From Mycosarcoma maydis (taxonomy: Eukaryota > Basidiomycota > Ustilaginomycetes > Ustilaginales), in assembly GCF_000328475.2 (NCBI RefSeq), contig NC_026485.1, positions 744,001-808,000 on the forward strand: a DNA stretch of 64,000 nucleotides, in the 5' to 3' direction. A model generated the notes under the pieces. That model did not search any database. It saw only the letters and a program-made list of their open reading frames with translations, and was not told the DNA's origin. The first letter of the stretch is position 1. Each line of letters opens with the position of its first letter. The translations under genes and the position numbers were made by a program. Shown here piece after piece: positions 57,123 through 64,000 of the stretch.

Positions 57123-59493
57123 CAGCAATGTGTAAAATACACAATGCGCGACACCATGACCTGTTCGGCAAGCGTACAGGCTGGCTCATCATTTTGAATA
57201 CTGTCGAGGTGTCGACGAAGCTGCCAGAATAGACTTGGGTGTCATCGACAGGTCGATTCTCGCCTGCATTCCGATTTGGGCATCAAAGCCAGTGGATTGC
57301 GCTTGGCAGAGGAGACTGAAAGCTTGAAAGGAGCGTGAACACGAGTTGTCGACTTCCAAGGGCTTTTCTTTTGTGAAGGTGGTCCTGGGCACTGAACTAC
57401 CAGAGCGCGTGTTGGTTAGATTCGACCGATTAGCGACCTCCGACGCCAGCCAAGTCATGAGTGTGGCAGCGCACGTATGGGCGCGCACAACCCAAATTGG
57501 TGGCAGCTCCTGCGCTGACGCCCGAAGCCGGCAGGCAAGGCAAGGCGCAAGAGGGTTCTCTGCCGAGAGCGGAAGCGAAGTCATGGCGATTGGTACTAAC
57601 ATTGGAACCTTTTATTCGTGATTATATTAACAATTCGTGATTCGTGAATCACGATTCACGATTGTCAGGCTGCTTGATTTTCAATTCACGATTTGTGATT
57701 CACGGCAAGCTCGACGAGCCTTAAGGGTAGAAGCCGAGGTAGACGCCTACTGTATGCCCAGCTCCGTGCCGCTCTTTCTTGTCAGGATAACTTACTGTAG
57801 TCAACAAGCTGACAACTGCTTGACCGAAGGGTGCACAAATTATTATATCTATTATTTATAAGCTTTGCCGTGAGCTTGAATACAGTAACTTAGTGGATCA
57901 CGTTTGCTGTCCGCACCAAAAAGGTTGAAGTTGATAGCAGTAGTTCAGAGTAAGAGCGATTGAATTGGCGGTCGAGACGCCTTTGCGTTTATTATTAATA
58001 TTAGTACCATACATGTTGAACAAGGAGGGCCATTGCTGAGGACTCAGAACACCACGCTGTGATTCACGATTTGAACTTATACTCACGACTAATAATCGTG
58101 AATGTTGTTAACTTAGTGACTTGCATCGTGCATTAGTTAGTGGTTAATCAAGTGTTGCCGTGTGTCTGGCTGGACAAGGTCCGTGAGCGTGCCGCGTACG
58201 GCACTACGCCGCGATCACAGAACATGAAAATGCAAGGCTCGACTGCCGCCATGTTTATCAATCACAATTTCAGCCCGAGAGAACGGAATTTTGATTGCTT
58301 GGCCACGTTTTTATGATCTTGTGTGGCGAGCCAGGCGTGTAACTTGGTGTTTGGGGGGCTTCTCTCTTCTTTGCCTGCGTATTTTCGACCTCAGACGCCG
58401 GCCAGCCTTAATTAGAAATCAGAGATTTTGGAAACAAGGCGTATGGCGAAACAACTGTCAATTCCTCGATTCACGATTCGTGATTGTTGAGCGAGCGAAA
58501 CACGCACGACGAGAGATTCGTGATCCACGATTGCTTTAGGAAATTGCGTTCCAGCCTTTTCGGCTGAGATAGTTGTAATTTAGCAGTGGTACATGGCACA
58601 GCCTTCGGCACTGTTGGTATGCACTGCCTGCACTGCTCTGTCCAAAAAAAGTTTATCTTGGTTTGGCTGGCAGACTGCGAAGAACCCTTGTTTCATGCAT
58701 AATTTATGCGACCTGCTCTGCCGCTGTCGTCGGGACACCAACACGGGGCTCGCCCTAGTTGGTTCATTCCAACAAGCACACGTTGATGAAAAACGACGTG
58801 TTGTCCCCCCTCGTAAACCCCCTATTGTGAGTTGATCTTGTCTCGCACCCGCCTTTCGTCAGATGCAGGTAACCAGTCAGAATTCATAATCAACACACAG
58901 AGGCTGCAATCTAAGAACGAAAAATAAATAGAGTTAAGGAAACTTTCGTGCGCTTTGGACTCGCCTATGCTCTCAAATCACGAATGCGAATGATTCGCAT
59001 GCGCTGTCACAGTGTGCCACATGTATACTCAACATGCACAGCAGATGCTTCCTTGGCCGGTCGGCTCTCTGGATTCGAGTCAGGTTTGGCTTGTGCTGCC
59101 CGGCTGCTTCCCTGCTTCTCGAGAGGGGTTCGAATGCGCAAAGGGTACGCAACCCTGAACTGCAGATTGCATGTACATATCCCCACCAAAGTTAAGTGTG
59201 CCCAAATGCCACCAAATGGTCCGAGTTCTTCTCTTCGGGCCTTGCCACTTGCCTACAGTCGACTTGATTTGCTTGCAATCACGAATAACGTAACTATCTC
59301 AATTCTACTTGTGTGGTTCCCGCAAGCGCGCGATTCGTGACTGCCTTCGACCATTGACAGTACATCCCTGTGCTCAAGCGTTTCTAGCTGCAAGTCGGGC
59401 GGAGCCGACACATGACCCTTTCCACTGTTGCAGGTCTCGTTCGCTCTACCACCACCATCGTCGCCGCACCGCCCTCATCTTCGTGGTCACTCC
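57123..59493. other. 2.4-kb spacer, motif-rich, no supported gene
   Basis: Dense motif words lie at 57612-57705 (a run of ATTCGTGATTCGTGAATCACGATTCACGATTG and a second group), 58060-58110 and 58465-58535. The stretch 57830-58010 is AT-rich (TTATTATATCTATTATTTATAAG). One ATG frame of 137 codons at 57602-57189 (minus) has no recognisable domain. The last 150 bases are the promoter of the mannosyltransferase gene. Confidence 0.5.
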
Positions 59494-61137
59494 ATGTTTC
59501 AACATCATCACGATTCGTCGCACAAGGTGCCTCTTCTGCCTTTGCAGATAGAGCTGGAAGGCGCACCACACTCTCTCGCTGTCGATTATGATCTGCCTCT
59601 TTCTCCCCTCTCCAAACATCATTGGGGTTCGAGCCCTTGGGTCTCGCGTCTCGGCGACTTTGCAGATCGATCTTCCTCCTCGCTGGTACCATCACTCGTT
59701 GGTCTGCCTTTGCTCGTCTCCATCTTTGCCCACATCTACTTTCGCATGTTTTCGACGCTGCACATCTTTTTGGCACTCGTTTGGATAGGTCTTCCTGTCG
59801 CAACCATCTCGACATTAGTCGCAGTAGCCTTAAAATCATACCACAGTGGCAACACAAGACGAGAGCATTTCAGGGCGCTCGTTCTCATTACCCTTCTATG
59901 TACAGTCGTCTGGAGTACCCTCACCGTCAGCCCGCGTTGGGATGTAACACTTTCCAGCTCATCTGACTTTTCCGCCAACAACGAAACCGTCTTCATCACC
60001 GCCAATTTGTACAACTCTGAACACCTCTTTCCCGCTTTTTCTGACTCGCTACTTGAGCTCGTGCACCATCTTGGCGAGTCGAATGTCTTTGTTTCCATCT
60101 ACGAGAGCAATTCGCAAGATCGCACCAAGCAGCTTCTGTCATCACTCGAGCGTGATCTTCATCTTCATGGCGTCCAGAATAGCATCCGCATGCTCGACAA
60201 CAGTCGCAGACACGACATGAGCCGGATCGAGCGTCTCGCCATCATCCGAAACGAAGCCTTGAGCCCAATACAGGCCGGCATTCACGGTCTGCATGGCCGC
60301 AATTTCTCCAAACTCGTTTGGCTCAACGACATTTTCTTCCGTCCAGGTACGCATACTTTCATTCGAGCTTTTTGCCGCTTCCTATTTCGTTTCGCTCGCA
60401 GGCAGATGCTTACACCGTTTTGATGTTAACGATGCTTTTACAGAATCGGTATTAGAACTCCTTTCGACCAATGCGGGGCATTATGACCAAGTCTGCGCGC
60501 TGGACTACTTTCCGCTTGGCTTCTACGACACGTGAGTGCCTGCCAGTTCGTCTTCCACCTGGAACAATGCTGATCCTCTCTTCTGCTTCGACATTGACCG
60601 TGACAATACTTGCTCAATCACTGTATCAGCTGGGTCATGCACGACGTGCAAGGCAATCGTCCGACACCTTTGTGGCCCTACTTCAAGCTCGAATCAGATA
60701 TTTCCAGCTTGCGCAGAGGCGAGATCATTCCGGTCAACAGCTGCTGGAACGGCATGACCGTCTTTGACACGAAATGGTTTCTTCCCACCAGTGGAGACGG
60801 CAAGAATTCGACGAGCGCAGGTGTCGATGACGGTCCTATTCGCTTCCGCACACATCCTCTGTGCTTGGTCTCTGAATGCCTTCTTACCAGCTACGACATC
60901 CACGTTCGAAGCAAGCAGCGTCCACTCATCTTTGTCAATCCTAAGGCGGTGGCTACATATCAGTGGCGCGACTATCTCATGTACGACTGGATAATGCGTT
61001 CCAGCATCGTCACTATCTGGAGTCGCTTCTGGCAAGACTTGATCAGCCATTCGCTGTTTCCCTTTCTCGTCGAGATCGGCCGCAAACAGGACAACTGTGC
61101 TGAGGCACTTCGGAGCGGCTGGAAGCCGTTGACGTGA
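59494..61137 (+). CDS. CAP59/CMT1-family alpha-1,3-mannosyltransferase, three exons
   Basis: I join 59494-60346, 60444-60531 and 60630-61137. Introns of 97 and 98 nt have GTACGC...TTACAG and GTGAGT...TATCAG borders, giving 482 residues. The frame before 59494 begins at a TTG, so I use the first ATG (MFQHHHDSS). The family includes Cryptococcus Cmt1 and Cap59, Golgi proteins of glycan and capsule synthesis. Family blocks are clear: ETVFITANLYNSEHLFPAF, NVFVSIYESNSQDRTKQLL, RIERLAIIRNEAL, then KLVWLNDIFF (the metal-binding-like ND), ESVLELLSTNAGHYDQVCALDY, FYDTWVMHDVQGNRPTPLWPYF, and VNSCWNGMTVFD. Both splice junctions fall inside these blocks and make them continuous. Hydrophobic segments at about 65-150 anchor it, apparently three rather than the usual one. 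Confidence 0.88.
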
Positions 61138-61621
61138 TGGTCAACATATGGAACATTTAGACACAAAATTATGATAGACGATCTTGCTACTCTCCACCAG
61201 AATCTCCTTACCGGTGCACTAGCAACAACCCATCCGCCAGCTGCAGGCTTCAGCTTCATCGTAAATTGGCTCTGCCTTTGCAATATACCCCCTTTTTACG
61301 ATGTCATTCTCAGTCGAATTGTACTGTGTTCGATGAAGGCATCTTCGAATCCAACCTACGTTGCTGTCAAAAGTTGAAAGCGCAGCAGCATTCGCAATCC
61401 ACAAACGACTCTTCGGCGCTCTGCCAATACCCGTTTCCTTTTTTAGCAGCTCTGAAACAGCTGGAGACTTGTATGTCATTGTCCAGCACCAGTATTACAC
61501 GGCTGTGGTCCAGCGTTGAAGATGGTGGCTCTTGTATCAAAATAGGAGAGACTTTTATTAGCAGGAACAGGCGAGCCAAATCCTACAGATCTATGGACAT
61601 AGCGAACGGGGAGGACAAGGC
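61138..61621. other. Convergent 3' spacer
   Basis: It lies between the stops of the mannosyltransferase and the xanthine dioxygenase genes. I see no gene, repeat or motif cluster in it. Confidence 0.5.
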
Positions 61622-62746
61622 TCAAGGCTCTAGCGGTGGCTCGCTGGCAGCCAGATTGCATTGTCGGAAGATCCGAACCTCGTCTGGCTCGAAAGATCCT
61701 GTAACCGAGTGCAGTACACCGTGATTGTTGAACAAGGCGAGGTCGCCTTCATCCCAGTCGACGGCGTATACGAATTTCGGTGCAATTCCTGGCCTCTGCA
61801 GCTTGTGAACAATGTCTCGGACCATTTCAAGGTCATCAATTACAGTGCCGTCCGAAAGATGAAGCTTCTCAACAGCGGACGGATGCACCTGTAGCGCCAG
61901 TTTTCCGGTCACTGGATTCTTCCAGCACATGGGATAGATCTTCACCTTGCTTTCGTCGACCTCGGGCAGCTGCGAACGTTGCATTTCCCGTCCTTCGGAC
62001 AGCATACCCAGCCCGTCACTGCGCGATTTAGCATCGGCCATCCATACGTACGGATGCGGTGCATACTGCACTCTGGTCTCTCGCACGAATTTCTTGTCCT
62101 CTTCGCTAAGCAAGTCATACATACGATACGAGCTGGCAAATACTGTCGATCCTCGCGCCACAGTCAGCGTATCGTTGCTACCGTCGTCATAGCAAAGCAG
62201 CTGATGCCCCGTCTTGGGGACTTTGACGGCAAGCAAGCTGGTAACCCTGGGTGGCTCTAGATCGTAGAGCGCCGCATCGATATGCCAGCGGTAGAATCTG
62301 GTCTTCATACGGTCATCTTGCAGCGCAATAGTGTCGCGATGGAAAGTACGGTGATGCGGATGTTTGAGTGTGATGTTTTGAAGACCTTCAAAGCTGGCAA
62401 CAGGTCCATTACCAATTACCTGAACTTGAGGCTGATGCGGAACGGTTTTCAGGTCGGGGTGGAGCACGCTCTTGGCGCCGACTGCCTTGCCGTGGCCGTA
62501 GCTTTCCGAAACTGGATCAAAGAGGCGAGTGAGCTCGTACTGCGCCTTTGGTGTAAGTTGCGCTTGGTCCTTGAAAATCACCAGCTGGTGGGTGTACAAG
62601 GCATTGCGAATCACGTCAAAGTCAGTCTCGGAGATGGTTTCGAGGTCGACATTGCAGAGCTGTGCGCCAAAGTCCACCGCTGAGCCCTCTGAAAGCGGTA
62701 AAGGGTGCACGGTGATGCTCGATTCTGTCGTAGTAAGATGAGTCAT
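61622..62746 (-). CDS. xanA: Alpha-ketoglutarate-dependent xanthine dioxygenase (XanA-like)
   Basis: XanA hydroxylates xanthine to uric acid using Fe(II), oxygen and 2-oxoglutarate, the fungal alternative to molybdenum xanthine dehydrogenase, and so lets cells use purines as nitrogen. The 374-residue protein matches the family's length. Visible are the FHRDTIALQDD segment, the iron-binding HID (155-157) in TRFYRWHIDAALYDLEPPRVTSL, the YDDGS and YAPHPYVWM blocks typical of this subgroup of TauD/TfdA enzymes, the distal histidine in NNHGVLHSVTG (342 or 346), and an arginine for 2-oxoglutarate in VRIFRQC (358 or 361). The single exon starts at a true ATG. General TauD/TfdA (taurine or sulfonate) activity is the alternative, but the YRWHID and PHPYVWM blocks favour XanA. 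Confidence 0.82.
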   Translation of the reverse strand: MTHLTTTESSITVHPLPLSEGSAVDFGAQLCNVDLETISETDFDVIRNALYTHQLVIFKDQAQLTPKAQYELTRLFDPVSESYGHGKAVGAKSVLHPDLKTVPHQPQVQVIGNGPVASFEGLQNITLKHPHHRTFHRDTIALQDDRMKTRFYRWHIDAALYDLEPPRVTSLLAVKVPKTGHQLLCYDDGSNDTLTVARGSTVFASSYRMYDLLSEEDKKFVRETRVQYAPHPYVWMADAKSRSDGLGMLSEGREMQRSQLPEVDESKVKIYPMCWKNPVTGKLALQVHPSAVEKLHLSDGTVIDDLEMVRDIVHKLQRPGIAPKFVYAVDWDEGDLALFNNHGVLHSVTGSFEPDEVRIFRQCNLAASEPPLEP

Positions 62747-63384
62747 TGTGTCAAGGAGTTTGTCTGGATGAGTTCACAATCGAATCGCAAGCTCAGACCT
62801 TTCAGGTGGCAAGCGGCCTTTTATTCACAAGCTTGAACACTGGACCAGAGTCTATCATTGTCAAGCGACGGTATTCATGACTCGTTGGAAGAGTTCGCCA
62901 TCCAGCTGTTTCCAGAAGCGTGGCGAGCTATCTCTTTGGTCTGGGACACTGGCAGCGGAGTTTGTCGAGAAAGGAAATCGCTGCTCAACGTGCGGCTGTC
63001 TCCGCCACGAGATAACTAGATAAGACTTCTGCAGGAAAAACACGAAACGTGATAAAACGTTAAACCCTTCGCCAAAATCACGAATGCTTGTCGGTGATCT
63101 CCGAAGACTGACGGCGCTCTGGGCGACGTTCACCGCTGCAGCGTCCCGACGGCCCGACGTTCTAGAGAGCAACGGATCTCAGCATAGCATTCCAACTGCT
63201 CTTTACGTCAAACTGTCCGAGTTGTGGAAACCTAGTCTTGTTTGGCGCTGATCTGAATATCCGCGATCCCGAGCTCAACTTTTTATCCAGACGCAAGCCA
63301 AGTCCCAATTTCGAACCCGTGTCTAAAACTTGGAGCCCAAGCGAGCGTGGCTCGTGGTCTTGAAAACTGAAAGAGGATGGCCAA
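62747..63384. other. Spacer between xanthine dioxygenase and transposase remnant
   Basis: The left part is the dioxygenase promoter; the right part should contain the 3' non-coding end and one terminal repeat of the transposon. I cannot identify the repeat because its partner lies outside the window. Spacer motif words occur near 63078 and 63383. Confidence 0.45.
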
Positions 63385-64000
63385 TCACGAATAGAGTCGA
63401 TGGTCACGCAACTGCAACTGCAGCCTCAGCTGCGTTCGGATATGTCGATTGGCGATGCTAGAACAGGCGGTGTACACACTCAAGATTTCTGCTACTGCCA
63501 GCTGAACATCTTCACGATGTACGATTTCTTCGAACGGGTGCAGGCTGTCTATCGCTGCCTTGTTTGCTTGCTGGATTATATCTTTTAAATCCCGTGCACC
63601 ACGTGAATTAGACACCTGAGCGTGAACATTGAGCGTAGAGTCAAGGGCAGCATTGAAAGCAGACTCTGAGCGTGGAATCGAGATCGCCTGCAGTGGCATT
63701 CTAGAAGCTTCACATGGCATAGAACGGCCAGCTAAACGGCATAAAATCTTGTCCGGGTCTGTGTTGACTGTGATACCCGAGTCGAAGAAGGCCTTCCGGG
63801 CTGCTGACTGCGTTAGAACTATCTCGCGTGCCCGGGCATAGAAGGGTCCAAACCGCGCCTTGTCGAAGGTGGCGCCAACGCTCTCTGCGGCGCTGCTAAC
63901 CAAATGCCAATATGATGATGTCAACGGGTCAAAGATCGAAACGTCAAGCGCTTCCATTACGTGCGTGGCGTGGGGTGGGAGCAGGAATGGGATGATACGA
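63385..64000 (-). mobile_element. C-terminal part of a DDE (pogo/Fot1-like) transposase, cut by window edge
   Basis: Reading from the right edge, the open frame gives IIPFLLPPHATHVMEALDVS followed by IFDPLTSSYWHL, then 176 further residues to a TGA at 63387-63385. The PPHxTHxxxxLDVxxFxPLKxxY pattern is the last conserved block of DDE_1-type transposases of the Tc1/pogo superfamily, just before the final catalytic carboxylate region ends. The ATG at 63957 falls inside this block, so the frame is not a small gene but the end of a longer one that continues past 64000. The following segment (FYARAREIVLTQSAARKAFFDSGITVNTDPDKIL) is the usual helical tail of fungal members. Whether the element is intact cannot be judged from this fragment. 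Confidence 0.72.

Noticed and set aside
58948..59340. 130-codon plus-strand frame
   Set aside because: It begins at GTG, has no recognisable domain and contains a spacer motif.

Overview
The window is nuclear DNA of a smut fungus and very probably of Ustilago maydis itself. The best evidence is the gene at 46018-47594. It has an uninterrupted genomic reading frame of 522 codons, and removing one 185-nt intron changes the frame and gives a 463-residue Rad1-type clamp protein. That pair of lengths is what I recall being published for U. maydis REC1. The rest agrees: mostly intron-poor genes, long serine/proline/glutamine-rich disordered proteins, introns of about 63-185 nt, and spacers full of a short CACGAATCGTG-type motif.

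Layout. 1-6461: the C-terminal part of an INCENP-like inner-centromere protein (+), convergent with a disordered protein carrying an EH-like domain (-). 9283-12561: an ER glycerol-3-phosphate acyltransferase (-). 13880-17229: three minus-strand genes, namely a two-exon small secreted cysteine-rich protein, a WBP11-like splicing factor and a two-exon NEDP1-type deneddylase. 18433-22278: a GRAM/VASt sterol-transfer protein of ER contact sites. 22489-25108: the DASH subunit Spc19 (three exons) and a mitochondrial NTF2-like protein. 26140-30153: a 1337-residue disordered protein with a KEN box. 30830-37585: the 2251-residue ribosome-biogenesis factor Utp10. 38042-44851: an F-box-like protein, an intron-containing tRNA-Arg(ACG) and an mpaB-like membrane oxygenase.

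The right part is more accessory in character: REC1, a secreted endonuclease/phosphatase-fold protein, a secreted histidine-acid-phosphatase-like protein with an altered active-site motif, a broken unrecognised gene, a YeeE/YedE-type sulfur transporter, a two-exon MFS transporter, a three-exon CAP59/CMT1-type mannosyltransferase, a xanthine dioxygenase, and the C-terminal end of a DDE transposase cut by the window edge.

The genes do not form one pathway. Loose themes are chromosome segregation and genome integrity (INCENP, Spc19, REC1, perhaps the KEN-box protein), RNA and ribosome processing (WBP11, Utp10, tRNA) and the cell surface or nutrient scavenging (phosphatase, EEP protein, MFS, sulfur transporter, mannosyltransferase, xanthine dioxygenase). 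Two results go beyond simple ORF reading: the spliced secreted protein at 13880-14489, whose signal peptide lies in a frame hidden by its intron, and the motif that saturates the spacers, including eight tandem copies at 25387-25446. Several apparent long frames begin at GTG or TTG rather than ATG. I moved those starts to the first in-frame ATG and say so in each entry.
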